Source: Sacculina carcini
Lineage: Eukaryota; Arthropoda; Thecostraca; Sacculinidae
Assembly (NCBI GenBank): GCA_916048095.2
Contig: OU696577.1
Location: 2,634,501-2,698,500 of the forward strand
Length of the DNA stretch: 64,000 nucleotides
Reading direction: 5' to 3'
Shown: positions 22,931 through 35,622 of the stretch, piece after piece
How positions within the stretch are numbered: position 1 is the stretch's first letter
Layout: every line of letters starts with the position of its first letter
The notes under the pieces: model-generated
Database searches by the model: none
What the model was told of the DNA's origin: nothing
Seen by the model: the letters and a program-made list of their open reading frames with translations, nothing else
Made by a program: the position numbers and the translations under genes

Positions 22931-25079
22931 ACCTGAAAAAACTCAGAAACAAAAAAGTAACATGGGGAGAGAATGACAGGAGGAACTTTTCCCGCACACG
23001 CACGAAATTCTTCGGCAAAATGTTGAGACACAAAGCTGACGATCAAGTCGAATGTTTTTCATAAGCGGTCGTAACATCTCGACAAGCGCAAAAAAATGAT
23101 ATTCTAAATATAAATGTAAATTCGGCGCGTACTTTAAATTCAACTAGGTATTAAACTGAGATACTTACACTTTTTGGCAGATATTATAAGATAAGACACA
23201 AGTGATTGATTTGATAATCAAATTATGCCTTCGTTCCGAATTTCTCCTTTCTCATTGACACTCGGTGATCAAGTGATTCAAATGTAAATCCGTGAATTCG
23301 ACATCAAACACATACACACATACACATACACTTGTTTGTATGTTGTGTGTATGTGTGCGTTGTAGATTTTGCATAAACGCAGTGTAATGTGCTGCATAAC
23401 AGTATTGTTCATGCAGGCGTAGAAAAACAAAAAAACACACACACACACAAGCAGATGCATAGATCATCCTATACCCACCATCTTGTGCTCATCTCACAGC
23501 GCCCCCGTGGCAAACGGCTGTCTAGCATACCGCAGCATCATTTTTATTGGGGAAAACTCAAAGCCTGCGGATTATCGCCGCGGGCTTGCCCGTGTACATC
23601 AGGGGAGTTTGGTGTGTAGAGGATTCGTGTGGCGTGCGTGCGGGCCAGATCGTCGACGATGCCCGAGGGCGAATAATATTTCATCAGACGGCGTCGGTGG
23701 CGGCGGTCCGCGTTGACAGACGACCATTAGCGGTAATCCGGCATAATGGAAGCGGTCGGCGTCTGAATGGCAAGATGTATCAGCTTGCAAGTCGCCCGAA
23801 CACCGAGCACACAACACCGCAGTCAGCGTAGTTCAAAAAATGACCGTCAGGGGCGCTGACATCGCAATATTCTTGGGCGAATTTGCGCTCCGTGAGCTTC
23901 GATATCAATTGCGCACATTAGTACTTATAGCGTTAGGTATAATGTAGCAGACCTATTTCTCCATAACAGACCTAGCTCCAGCTTAGCCCACAATATGGGA
24001 TAAGATTACTATTGATGCGTGTCCTAAGGGGAGGCAAGCAACGGAGCTCTCTTTCCTTTCGCCCATTTCCTTTTCATTCATTAACTTTATTGTTACCTAT
24101 TTCTTGAGTGTTTGCTTCCGTGCCACACGTACAACAATAACCGCAACGCACAGCGTTTAAGCAGCCCAACACAGCACCCCTCTTCCGATTCAATTCAATT
24201 ATATATTCTAGAATTGCTGGCTCTGAAATGTATGTTATTGCGCATGGATTGCAATCACATCGATGTGAATGCTGCCTCAGTTTGGAAGCTGTCCCATACG
24301 GTTGAAATTCCATTCCGACGCAAGAGAGGGGATATGGACATCATTGCCTTGGATGGTTGACAATGGTTAAAGAGGTGTCAGTTCAAATCAGAATCCGATT
24401 GACTTGAGTCCGGATAGAATTACATGTAGGTATGAGGTAGGCGTTAAACGAATTGTGATCCCTGATCATATCAAAAGGGGAATGGAGTGAAGATATTATA
24501 CGGTTCTGTTCCAAAGGCGACCACGCAGTGTAGTGGAGCGAGCTTTATCGTTTAGTTTTCAGCGTTCAAACCAGTTCCCTGCCGTTTTCCATAGTGAAGA
24601 GGGTGATTAGATACACACCCAATTATCTAGAAATCCTATTGCTAATATTATAATATGATCTACTATCAATCAAGGCTCGTATATGCCTGTGTTTTTCATT
24701 GTTAATGTCAGATGTTCTCCGATTGTCCAGATGTTCTCTGATTCACTTGGTTGACTCTCTCATGTTCATTCTGGTATTCTGGTACATTTTTACTCTGGTC
24801 TGGTCTCGTTTTACTTTGGTACTCGTCCGCCGTCTACACAAAACACATTGTGAATGCTATATCTAAGCCGGGATATTTCCAACCATGTTCTTGCGGGCCG
24901 CGCGGACACATCTATGAATAAATATAATTATGAACTGTGTTCCAAGCTTTCTCGCAATTCCAGCGCAGGCAATGTGCGCTTTGATTGCATTGAGGTGACG
25001 CTTGTCCAATCAGTGACAGCACATCTGACACACGGTAACATATGGTATCTATTTGATCATCAAATGCGTGCATACATAT

Positions 25080-25128
25080 GCGTGTCTATGTGTCTGTGTG
25101 TTTATGTGAATGTGTTTGTATGTGTGTT

Positions 25129-25159
<31 letters not shown>

Positions 25160-25241
25160 CTGTGTGTGTGTGCTCGTATGCGTGTATGTGTCCGTGTGTG
25201 TATGTGTCCGTGTGTGTGTGTGTGTGTATGTGTGTGTGTGT

Positions 25242-25273
<32 letters not shown>
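25080..25273. repeat. Long interrupted (TG)n microsatellite
   Basis: Nearly 200 bases of TG with TATG, TTTG, TCTG and TCCG interruptions. Frames on both strands through it are repeat artefacts. Confidence 0.9.
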
Positions 25274-28200
25274 CTTGCCAATTGAAATCAACATAATTGT
25301 TGAGCACAAGCAGTCACTCGAGGGTTGTGTAAATAATAAAAATAATATGAAGATAATTCCTGTTTGATATGAAGAATCGCTCTTTGATTTATGGAAAGTG
25401 ATTTAAGCAGTTCAATGGCTGTTGAGGGCGTCAGCTTGGCTGTGATGTTAATGACACATAATTTGTGCTTTGAAATACCGTGGAAGAACTGAGAAAAACT
25501 CCCATGATACAAAAATGTTCTACCAAATTTCCTCGTCGCAAAATATATTAAAAACAGTGCGAAATGGAATTATCATTTTTCTCAACATAGGTTTTATTTG
25601 TCCATAAAAAGAATAGTTAAAACAATGTAATAATAATTATATATGTCTAAACGTTTGATTTAAACGTGTTGACAATATATATTTGATATAGGAATGGAAA
25701 ATCTGCAATAATTAACGCAATACTGAATATTAGGTAAAAAAACATGTGATATATTAGGGAAGCAGCGAGAAGACCAGGAGAACTGCTTTTTCCAGAAGTT
25801 GTTACGGAAAGCCAACTATATTGACACCTGAACAGGTGTTTACAAGCCTGTCAACGAGTAGCGGCTAAAATAGACGCCACTAACACACCAGTACACGCTT
25901 GTACAATGCATCCAACTAACCCCACTAGACTCAAGTGTTGCTGGAAACGAGTAATTTAATTTTAATGTTGTTGTTTACTTTCTGCGCACGCTGTGAACTG
26001 GTAATGAAATAGGCGCTCGTAAATTGCAGCCCGATATAATTTATGACCAATTAAATGACCAACAAGGAGCTATATACATGCATGCCGACAGTGTCCGCAG
26101 GGAAATTGTGGCAGATAGGCTATTGTTGACCCAGTTGTTGATCGAAAATTTCTCACAACAGAAAACAACCTGAATACTAGGTCCACTTGTAAGCATGCAG
26201 TTTCGAAAGTGCTTAAAATTTGCAATAATTAATATTGAGTGCGTTATATAACTCAAGACTATAGTTGTTCGAGTGATTTCGTCATGATAAACATAAAAAG
26301 ATATGTTGACGTACGACAACGTGGAAGAGTTCATTGCATGTTATATAGCCATTTAAATGCTCACACACACGACTTTTTAATACGACGCTACATGTGAGTA
26401 TGTGTGTGTGTGTGTGTGTGTGAGCGCGTATATACACAAAACGCTTTGTCACTTCATCAAAATATAACACTTGAAATCGGTGGCTGTTCCACGCTTGACA
26501 GACACGCAATTCAATACTCGTATTGCGCCCACGCACGAAAGCTAGCCTATAATTCAGCATAGGGCAGGTGGTACGACCAGGTAAGCACGTGACAATCAAT
26601 CTAAAAGCGTGCAGGATACTACTAGTCTGCTGTCAATTCAATTCCTCATTCAACCAAATGTGTATGTTTGTGTGTATGTGTGTGTGTGTATGCATGCGAT
26701 TGTTCAAAACTGATGAATAAATATTGTATGAGGAAAATCAATGTTGCTGGAAGTTTTTTTTCCATTGTGGCGACTGTCTTGAGTGGCGCAAATCTAAAAA
26801 TAGATTTCCAATATAATTAAAATGCTTAACAAGGCAAGATATCTAATTTAATATAGCTAAATGTGAATATGACAGACATAACAAATTATATTCATAATAA
26901 ATTAGAATATATTTAATATCAATTATAAATTATTATTTTTCCCAGCCAATCAAGCAACTGTGTTTTCGTTGTTCCCCAGGATAAAAAAAGAAACTTAATT
27001 TTGTTTGATATTAATTTTGATGTTTAGTTGTTTGCATTGGATGCATTATAATGCTGCTAGCAGGGAACTCAATCACTCAACTTGCGCTCATCTGCTGTGC
27101 TTGTGTGTTGAACCATCGTTTTCATACATTCAGCGTTTGCACCCTATAGGAATTGAGCTTCAATCCTGTTGGAATCCTTTTTCAATCCTCCTGTTCCTAT
27201 GACTGGACGTCCAATAAACTCCAGTACAAATAGGTGAACCCAAAAAATGTTTGTTCCTAAAACTCGTGTAAACTTTTGCTCCAATACCTATTTTCCCTCT
27301 TGGACTTGAACAAAAAACAGCTCCAGTTGATCTCTACTCGTTTTGTTCCATATTTTGTGCGCATATGTTTCTCATCAGCACGCCATTATTAATGCACCAT
27401 TCATTTCCTATACGCCGTCAACGAGTCTAAATGCAAATTCGCCGTAATATACGCTGCCAGTCTTGGCTTGCATGTGCGGTAGTTTGTGTGTTTGTGTGTT
27501 TACACGCGTGTGTACACACAAGAAGCCCCTGAATTCCTCAGGGACAATTGGCCTCTGGAAACGGCAGATCCAATGGCTTCCTATATATTCACGCGACAAA
27601 TGGAACTGCGTGCCTCATGCTCTGCTTCCGCGTGCCACACTGCTGCAGGTACCTCTCAGTTCCTCTCCATCCTGCTTCCAACCAATCTTTTTCTCTCTCG
27701 CTCTTATTTCTCGACGTAGCGGTGCTTTTCGACACAAACTAGCAGCCAAGCACAGCCTATGTCAAGAGCGGCAATTCGCCACTGAGAGCAAAATGTGACG
27801 AAATCACCTGACTCCGGATTTCATGTGACCAACAATCAGCAGTCAAAATCAAGTCTATCAGCTCAATATAACAGTATATATCCTGGTATATGCAGTGCAA
27901 AAATCCCATGAAAATCTAATAATGTTCAATTTTATTGGTCGGAGTTCGAGGTTGTGTGGGAAAGAAGGATGTTTTGGGAGAGACAACCCAGTTTCGAGAG
28001 AATATGCACTTTGTTGCTGCGCTCTGTCTTGTTCCGTCAGAAAGGAACCATCGCTTGCCAGGTGATGTCGTGTATCCATACATAGCAAGGGAAAGAGAGC
28101 TGGGCTGAGTCATGGTTCCCATCTTCATGGTTCCCGCCTTAATCAGCCTTGCTCTTGGCTTGCCCAAGACAGTTGCTAATGTATCCAGAACTCATAACAC

Positions 28201-28395
28201 GCTCACTGCTACACCAGCCTTCATTCCTCGTATTGTCCTCTGATCAGAACTGTCCATTTATGTATGTGTATGCCCGATTCTCTGGCAAATTATACGACAT
28301 TTTCGCTAATATCTTCTAGTAGCAGCAACAGCGTTCTCGCCGCTACACATTGTCCATCAATGTAACTCCAGCATCATTATCTTTACAACGAAAGC

Positions 28396-28545
28396 CACAC
28401 ACACACACACACACGCACACACACACACACACACATAAAGGAAGAACAAACAATGGTGACACACGCACAAACATAAAAACATACGGTATATTGCCTACAC
28501 GTTCGCGCACGCACAACTACACGCACACACACACACATATACACA
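28396..28545. repeat. Two (CA)n arrays
   Basis: CA arrays at about 28396-28435 and 28515-28545, separated by about 80 unique bases. Confidence 0.8.
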
Positions 28546-29626
28546 CTCTCGTTTGCCAGATGGACAGTCCATTCATAATGCCGCTGTCATACACACACGC
28601 TGCACGCACATAGATGTATCATATGCCCGCCATAAATTTGCATCTGGTCAGATATGCGCGTATGACACGCTGTGTTATTGATGACCCGTACATTGGCCAA
28701 TATGCACACATATCAGCAGAATAGGTATAAATACGTTCTCAACCAAGAAGTAAGCTAAATGATTTTATATCATAAACAGTCAGGTGAATGTCATGAAAGG
28801 GGGGCCACCGAGTATTCTCACGTGTCACGAAAGATATATGTTGAAACAATTGATCCCTTGATGCTATTATGGTCGATGTTGTACATTTTAACCGTGTGAT
28901 TGGCGGTGACAGTGAGACCGCGGCGCTTTGGCTGGTGTGTGTCTTTGATCTGCAGACGTGCGTGCATGTACGGGGAGCCACAAGGACTTGCATTGTATTG
29001 AAGTCATGGCAGAAAAAGGCTGGGTCATGTCAAGGAAAAGGTTGATAAACATTGTATTAGGCCACCGACATTCAAAGCTTGCCAGTATATCTCCATGGAT
29101 AATTTAGCACTCAAATCTTGACGGAAGAGCTCTAAGCTGACAAGGCTGTGCTATCACCAGCAGGAATCCTTTCAGCAGGCATGAAAAAACGCACGCTCAG
29201 ATGCGGTTGGCAATTATGCAACTATTCTGCAAGTGGAACAGTCAGCTGTTTCGCACTTCCTGGCGAATGGCGTCCGAATAAGAAGGATCTACGTATGCAC
29301 TGGTATACATTATGTCTGGTATTGGAGACGATTCCTGTGCGGAATACTAACCAGATTCTGTTGTACCGGTGTCAATGATGCGCCTGTGTTTGTGCATGTG
29401 TGTGTGTGTGTGTATGTGTGTATGTTTATGTGTGTGCGTCTGTCACAAATACATCTGGTTTGTATGTGTGCGCGTGTGTGTGTGTGTGTCTGTCTGTGTG
29501 TATAAGCACACTGGATCTGGATATGAAGGGAACTTGGAGAAGGGTTGATATAGCGTTGAGGGTCCGATGTGTGAGTGTGCTCGCAATAGGAAGCTGCTGG
29601 AGAGACATTGGTATTCTACATAGGAA

Positions 29627-29745
29627 GTCGTTTGACAGCGGCGCCACACGTGGGTGTCCTGAGTTCGAACCCCGCTTGAGACGACACTTCGGCTTTGCAA
29701 CTCAAGAAATGGCTTATTTGATTGGAATAATTCCATAATTTTTAC
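29627..29745 (+). mobile_element. Candidate tRNA-derived SINE fragment
   Basis: GAGTTCGAACCCCGC at about 29670-29684 is a near-canonical box B, preceded by a TCCTGAG context as in many tRNA-derived SINEs. I could not place a convincing box A or fold a cloverleaf, and the tail is undefined. Chance occurrence of a box B is the alternative. Confidence 0.35.
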
Positions 29746-29935
29746 CTGTATCTTATTCGACAGGTACATTAATTAACCAGGTGACATTTTCAGATCAAAT
29801 CTCTGTATTCTGACCATCTAGTTCTTTGAGTACTGACGCTAGAAGTAGCATGCAAATAACAGATTCAACAAAACAAAATATCATACAATGAACAAGCTTT
29901 TTGCTCGTCCAATTGACTTCACGCATGTGCCAGCG

Positions 29936-30066
29936 CATGTGTGTGTGTGAGTATTTGTGTGTGTGTGTGTATTTGTGTGTGTGTGTGTGTGAGTATTTGT
30001 GTGTCTGTGTGTGTGTGTGTGTGTGAGTATTTGTGTGTGCGTGTTTATGTGTTTATGTGTGTGTTT
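29936..30066. repeat. (TG)n array with GAGTATT spacers
   Basis: TG blocks of varying length are separated by GAGTATTTG or ATTTG strings, giving a higher-order pattern inside a TG microsatellite. Confidence 0.85.
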
Positions 30067-30699
30067 GGACACTTACCTGGTGCTTTTTAGCGCGATGTCT
30101 TTTTGGCTGCGTAGTTTGCCGAGTCAACAGTAGTACAGAGTAATCGATGCTCTTTGTCGTTCTTTGGGGAGCGATTTTATTGTCCCTTAGCAGACGCTAA
30201 AAGCTTCGTTACCGTGTTTCAGTATGAGCTAGGCTTGTGTTGAATGAATAGACTGGCGAAGAGGAGAGGAATGGAGAGAAAGAAAGGAGAGGGAGCGAAT
30301 GTGGCAAGCGGAAAAACACCACTAAATGGCCGGAATGAAACAACGGAAATTAAAAGAAATTCAACTGACGCTTTCTTGCCAAACCCACGGCGCTATCTTA
30401 CACGAATGAGGTTGACAACAGAGGAAAAATAACAACGATGGATAATTGGACAAAAACAAACTTCTCTGTGGGAAAGTATGATGTGTAAGACTTGAAACTG
30501 CACAAGTGCTTCAAATTAGAATTACTGTGAAGCCTAAATGAGCGCTTAGAGCCGTAATGAGGGCAAACCACGGTGTATAGGTTTGTTAGTGATGGCAGAA
30601 CGATGCTCGATCTGTATAGCGAATCGATCTGCACAAACAAAGTCGCAAAATACGCGAAGTGAATAACAATTCCCCAGCTGAAATTTGGGCATGCATTTT

Positions 30700-30979
30700 T
30701 GTAATAGATTAGTGCTGGATATTGTGTATGAATGACTGTTTTGTATGAGTGCGAGTGAAGGTGCTGTATGTGTATATGAGCGTGCGTTTGAATGGTGGAT
30801 TGTCCGGTTTTCTGACTGCGCGTGCCACGTGGTGGCGTCATGTTTCGGGGAGTTGTTGCGTGAGCGTCGTGGAGTGTGTGTCGGTGTGCGGTGTCTTGTG
30901 GGCGCGCGTGGGGCTGCAATGCCCCCGCGCGCCCGTCTTTTAATACATCTTGTTTTTGTTCCTTATGTCTGCTTTTACA
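30700..30979. repeat. 5' long terminal repeat
   Basis: It starts TG and ends CA. Positions 30900-30934 contain a strong GC hairpin (GGGCGCGCG facing CGCGCGCCC) just before a TTTTAATACATC stretch. The open frames inside are duplicated in the other LTR and I do not regard them as coding. Element orientation is inferred from the purine tract at the other LTR. Confidence 0.88.
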
Positions 30980-31673
30980 AGCTAACCGGCCTGTAACAAG
31001 TCATTTCGGCTATTTCATTTCGGTTTGAATGAAGTTTTGGTGAAATTTGAATTCGTTGAAAATTTGGTTCCGGTTTCAGCAGCAGTGGTGATGCCTTCAG
31101 CACCAGGGGAGGACAGCAGCAGTGGAGGTTCTCAGTGGCGTGTCAGAAGCGTGTTGTACGGACGGCGGTGAGGCATGGTGCCGGCTGGAGGCAGCGGGGA
31201 AGCTGTGGCGGATCATGCTCACTCCGTCCGTATTGGAGCTGGACACGTCGCTGAGCTGGCGGTGGAAGCTGCTGGTGCTGGAGGGCTGGTGGAGCGAGAG
31301 CTGCTGAAGCCGGGGATCTGGAAGAAAGGAAGGCGAGACGGCGTGGTATGTGTGAACGGCGGTCTCGGCTAGCTGCGGCAGGGTGCTGAAGAGCACTGGT
31401 GTCGAGGTGTTGTGCCCTGTCGCGGCAGCCGGTGATGTAGAACACGGCAGGCTGCGGCGGAGCACTGAAGAGCACGGGCGGAAGCGGGAGCGCGGTCGAC
31501 GCTGGGGCTAGCCGTGTTGTGCTTCGCCGCAGTCATGGTGCGCGCCTGCTGGAGGTCGTGGAGTCGGAAGTCTTTGTCCTGTTCATTCCTTGTTTAATTT
31601 GATTCCGCGTTTATTTTTCGGCTTGTATTTTCAGTTCAACTTTCAGTTTTGTTTCTTGAGAAACAGGGGGAGA
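30980..31673 (+). other. Internal region of the LTR element, no coding domain recognised
   Basis: The 694-bp interior is GC-rich in its middle, with frequent GCTG, GGCG and CAGCAG strings. Open frames exist on both strands (for example 31097-31465 minus and 31175-31372 plus) but overlap one another, are compositionally biased and resemble no retroviral-type protein. The region may carry packaging or priming signals, which I cannot identify by eye. Confidence 0.6.
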
Positions 31674-31953
31674 TGTAATAGATTAGTGCTGGATATTGTG
31701 TATGAATGACTGTTTTGTATGAGTGCGAGTGAAGGTGCTGTATGTGTATATGAGCGTGCGTTTGAATGGTGGATTGTCCGGTTTTCTGACTGCGCGTGCC
31801 ACGTGGTGGCGTCATGTTTCGGGGAGTTGTTGCGTGAGCGTCGTGGAGTGTGTGTCGGTGTGCGGTGTCTTGTGGGCGCGCGTGGGGCTGCAATGCCCCC
31901 GCGCGCCCGTCTTTTAATACATCTTGTTTTTGTTCCTTATGTCTGCTTTTACA
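31674..31953. repeat. 3' long terminal repeat
   Basis: By direct reading it is identical to the 5' copy over 280 bases, including the GC hairpin (31874-31908). It is preceded by the purine tract and followed by the target duplication ATTTT. Confidence 0.88.
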
Positions 31954-31958
31954 ATTTT

Positions 31959-33598
31959 TAGAGTCATTCCGTCAAACAATAAATAATAAAATACATGTTA
32001 TGTTCAAACGTTTCACAACAATGGGAGTTCATATAGGGTAAACCAAACAGTCATATACATAGTTACATGTTCATAGTCATGTAAATAGTAATACATAGTT
32101 ACATATACATGTATACATGAGTCTTAAATAGAGTGAGTATTAGATAGTTCTTGTTTCTACAAGAACTTGATGATAAAAGTTCGGACTACGTTAAATAGAT
32201 ACGCTGAAAAAGGTCTCCTTCTGTAGTCAAACTATTTGAAATATGTATGAAATATATATGTTCTGATCAGTGTCAAGAAGATTGAGTCAATTTGCAAACG
32301 CATTTCGCGTTGCGAACAAAAATGTGAAAAAACATTTCTGGAAGCACTCACACACAAGCGTTGTGTGCAAGTGTCCGCGTTGTTATAGCAAATGAAATTT
32401 TCCCTTCCACGTTGTCAGTTACAATCTTCAAAGACACATACGAATGTGAGAATACACTAGCACGCACCCACACACAGGCATACAAACACGCACGCATCAC
32501 GCTCTACTCGGGAATATTCGCACTTCGTGTGTGCGTCGGGAATCAAATTACAATTGTATTGGATTTGGCCGAGAAGTAGAACTCGAGCCAGTGAAGTGTT
32601 GTCGAGAGAGAAAAAAACAACTTGGAACTAGGCAAAAAATAAAGCCACTTGTTTTGTTGATGCATTTTTCATAGTCGTGCATTATGATTCATATAGACGA
32701 AATCACTATTCGTGTTCAGCATTTGCAAAAAAGTTCATTTGGACTTTTTGAACTTGCGAATGCTTGTTTTTGTCTGGCAGAATTTCAAGCAATTTTCGAC
32801 CAAATATAAAATAATTTCCACTGTTGATCTGCATAAATGTGGTATCAAAATGGCGCGGACAACGCGAGAATATGCCTAATTGGAATGTCAGCTGCGAAAT
32901 GGAATGTCATCTTGCGTTGAGACAACGTCCGCTGCAGACGGAGTGTAATTTGAACGTCGTTTTTCTCATTGGGCTGCATTTGAGGAATTTTTCATCGGTC
33001 AAATTAAATTTGCCACACACACACACACACACACACACGAGTCAAGCCAAAGACCTTTTTCCATAATTACGCCTCGAATCTGCATTTGTCTGCATGTGTG
33101 ATCTCGCCCAAAAAAATATATTTCTTCCAATTTTAGTTTTATGAATAAATTTAGGTCTCTCCTCCCAGGCTGGCTTGTGTTTTACACCCAAAAAGGCGTG
33201 AAAACTTTTGGCTGAAAACATTTGACAGACGAAACTAACTTGGTCATTAAAATATAAATGATTGTTTCCATTGTATAGTGTATTGTATGTAGATGTATTA
33301 TATTCCTGTATATAAATCTATTATTACATGAAACCATCTCAATGCAGTATAACTGCTTGTAATCCTCCCATGACAATGAATTTGTCTGTAATTAATAATA
33401 ATATTAATAACATATCATTGATGTTTAATTATTGCCTAAATGTTACTTGGCATATTAATCAAGAAAGAATGTTTGTAATTCTCAGCCAGAGCTATATCAA
33501 GTATTTGCAACGTCATTTTTGAAAATAACCATCAAGTAAGACCGGTGATCAGTCCTGTCTATGAATATTATAATTATTATCATTATTATTAATTACAG
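31959..33598. other. AT-rich non-coding stretch
   Basis: No gene is recognised. Short repeats such as CATAGTTACAT recur at 32056-32106. A small hairpin (GTTCTTG and CAAGAAC) lies near 32146-32165, and a CA run at 33015-33038. The last 60 bases are T/A-rich and end in ATTACAG, the putative acceptor described separately. Confidence 0.5.
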
Positions 33599-33702
33599 GA
33601 AATCCAGTAGCATGGAAAGAGTGCAAGCACTATTATCACCCTGCGGTGGCCCCATGTACCGAAGTCTCACCAAAAGATGTAAAGAGGAAGAGAGTTCAAA
33701 AA
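33599..33702 (+). CDS. Candidate internal exon of an unidentified gene
   Basis: A 104-bp island of clearly higher GC than its AT-rich flanks is preceded by TTAATTACAG (splice acceptor) and followed by GTAAGTAA (near-consensus donor). Two of three frames are open throughout. One contains MERVQALLSPCGG then SLTKRCKEEESS, the other NPVAWKECKHYYHP then PCTEVSPKDVKRKR. The first frame of the exon hits TAG at once. I recognise neither peptide and cannot choose between them. No partner exon was found in the window. A similar ATTAATTACAG(TA)AAATCCAGT string at about 37813 weakens the case, because the left edge could belong to a repeat. Confidence 0.3.
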
Positions 33703-34796
33703 GTAAGTAATAATAATAAATAAATAACAATAATAATAGCAATGACAATAAACAATCCATCAGAAATCCAGGTTTATGTGCATTCAGGACGTGTCAGTCG
33801 CGTGTGCTGTGTCTTAACAATATGATCACGTAATAGCGACAGTCACACATGGCAGTGGCAGCTAGATACTCATTCATAATCAGCACAACATATAAGTTTA
33901 ACCTGTCCACATAGAACATGCATAATGGAGACAATATGACTTGTTAACTGGAAGGACATTGCTAAATACACACGTTCTGAATAAAGGACGATCATATTGT
34001 TCTTACGAGGTTCACTCCAGAAGTTTTGAGACTTTTTCATTAGAGACAGTTATATATTTCAGAGAAGCATGAAACTTCATCACCCTAGAAATAGGACCTC
34101 AAGACGTATCTCAAGACGGAAAAATATCAGGAATTTGCCTGAGAAAACGTTGATCAGAACATAGGAGGAAAGGAGTGGCAGAGTTTGCAAATCGCCACTG
34201 AGCTGAGAAATTACAACCGGCAGAAAATTGGTACATGAACGAGATGAAGCGAGACATCGTGTTGTGTGTGTGTGTGTGTGTGTGCGTGTTTGCTGGATAC
34301 AATGAGTGGAAGCGGACCAACACAAACCGCTGGGCGAATGCGACACAGAAGAATGGCTAGGAGGATTGCTGCCAGCTATGACGCTGCTATTAGGACAATT
34401 TGAGAAAAGTTTCCAGCTCAGGTCGATGCTCGAACGACGGCTGAAATATCGTTCGGTCAACTTGTGCAATTCAGCCGCCAGCAAATTGACGATTCAACTT
34501 GCTCTCCTCCGCTTCTCTTCCTCCTCTCTTACTCTTCTTATCCCTATTTGTCTTCTCGCCATCCGCTGCCGTTCGGGCTACGCTCTCACGCAGTGTGTCC
34601 TGAGGGGTGGAGCGCGAGAGAGTGAAAGACGAGAAGTGAAAGAAAGGAAGAATTTTGTGGTAAAAATATCTCCGATGTTCTCGTCAAACGTGAATTAATT
34701 GACGATGCCTAAATTAATTAATTGTCATCCGTGCCTCCTAAAATCCACACCAATGGTAAGCTCTGTGCTGTATGGAGCGATATGCATTTACGTCGT

Positions 34797-34868
34797 GCTT
34801 GTATATATGTGTTTGTGTGTGCTTGTGTATGTGTATGTGTGTGTATGTGTGTGTGGGTGTGTGTGTGA

Positions 34869-34906
<38 letters not shown>
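34797..34906. repeat. (TG)n microsatellite
   Basis: TG array with TATG, CTTG and GAGTGCG interruptions, ending in a pure TG run. Confidence 0.9.
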
Positions 34907-34907
<1 letters not shown>

Positions 34908-35515
34908 AGAGCTCAACAAATGACAACGTTCATATTGTCCGAACTACTGTGGGTCGGATGGTCCAGCATTGACACATGAGTTGCAGTTTGTCTTCTGTCC
35001 AAATTCCAGTCTCATCTCTCATAAGCGAACATACACACACACACACACACGCACAGAGCGAGGAAGTCAGGATGAATTGGTGGAAGCGGAGGGAGCCAAC
35101 GGGAGCCTCGGTACCGGAACCAGGAAATATGCATTGTGTGAGTGCGGACTGAGGAAAAATTAAAGACGATCTTGAAAAGTTATCCAGTCAAACAGCCTAT
35201 ATGGGTTTAATCGTCAAAGTGGCACGTTGATAGAGCTCGTATTTTTGGAGCAGCTAATTTAAACATGTTCATGCATCAAACGTTCTGACAACTAGAACAT
35301 ACACTGACGAAGATATTCAAATGATGAACTCAGTTTGTCAATATATCTGCATATATACAACAAACGATTAAACTCTGTTGGAGTACATATATTTGGTGTT
35401 TGGCATATATATATACCAAATTTCTAATGAGTTCATTTCTCCTACTGCAATGAATGAATCAGATGGGGAATGGACACATTATATACGCATATTCAAGACA
35501 TCTAATAAAAAGTAC

Positions 35516-35622
35516 AGGCACACAGACACAAAGAAACACACACATACACAAACAAACACAAACACAAAAACACACATACACACAAGCACACGAACACATA
35601 CACACATACACACAAGCACACG
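35516..35622. repeat. (CA)n array with AAACA spacers
   Basis: CA blocks separated by AAACACA, AAGCACACG and TACACAC strings. The CACAAGCACACGAACACATACA motif is partly duplicated. Confidence 0.85.

Larger units (their letters stand above)
21154..30694. other. Microsatellite-rich stretch without a recognisable gene
   Basis: Both strands carry overlapping frames near 21.2-21.5 kb and 23.48-23.83 kb. These two patches are GC- and CpG-rich compared with their surroundings but encode no domain I recognise. The rest is AT-rich spacer, TG/CA arrays, a 12-bp minisatellite at 22361 and a possible SINE head at 29627. The segment 26700-27000 is very AT-rich. Confidence 0.5.
30695..31958. mobile_element. 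Short non-autonomous LTR retrotransposon (TRIM-like), complete
   Basis: Two LTRs that I read as identical (30700-30979 and 31674-31953, 280 bp each) begin TGTAATAG and end TTTTACA. They enclose only 694 bases. The whole is bounded by the 5-bp direct repeat ATTTT (30695-30699, 31954-31958), the footprint of an LTR-retrotransposon integrase. A purine run (ACAGGGGGAGA) abuts the 3' LTR, as a polypurine tract should. No gag, protease, reverse transcriptase or integrase frame is visible, so mobilisation must have been in trans. I did not find a clear primer-binding site starting TGG after the 5' LTR. Identity of the LTRs implies a recent insertion. Confidence 0.88.

Noticed and set aside
20451-25309. 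CRISPR-like arrays suggested by regularly spaced CA/TG repeats
   Set aside because: There are no constant repeats with unique spacers of fixed length, and the context is a eukaryotic genome. These are microsatellites.
30398-30919. 173-codon minus-strand frame entering the 5' LTR
   Set aside because: Its first part is LTR sequence that recurs at 31636-31893 in the second LTR, and the rest is unrelated flank, so it is a chance fusion across an insertion boundary.
34080-34698. Overlapping 130- and 134-codon frames on opposite strands
   Set aside because: Neither resembles a known family, and the minus-strand frame contains a THTHTH run from a TG repeat. Overlap in antisense argues against both.
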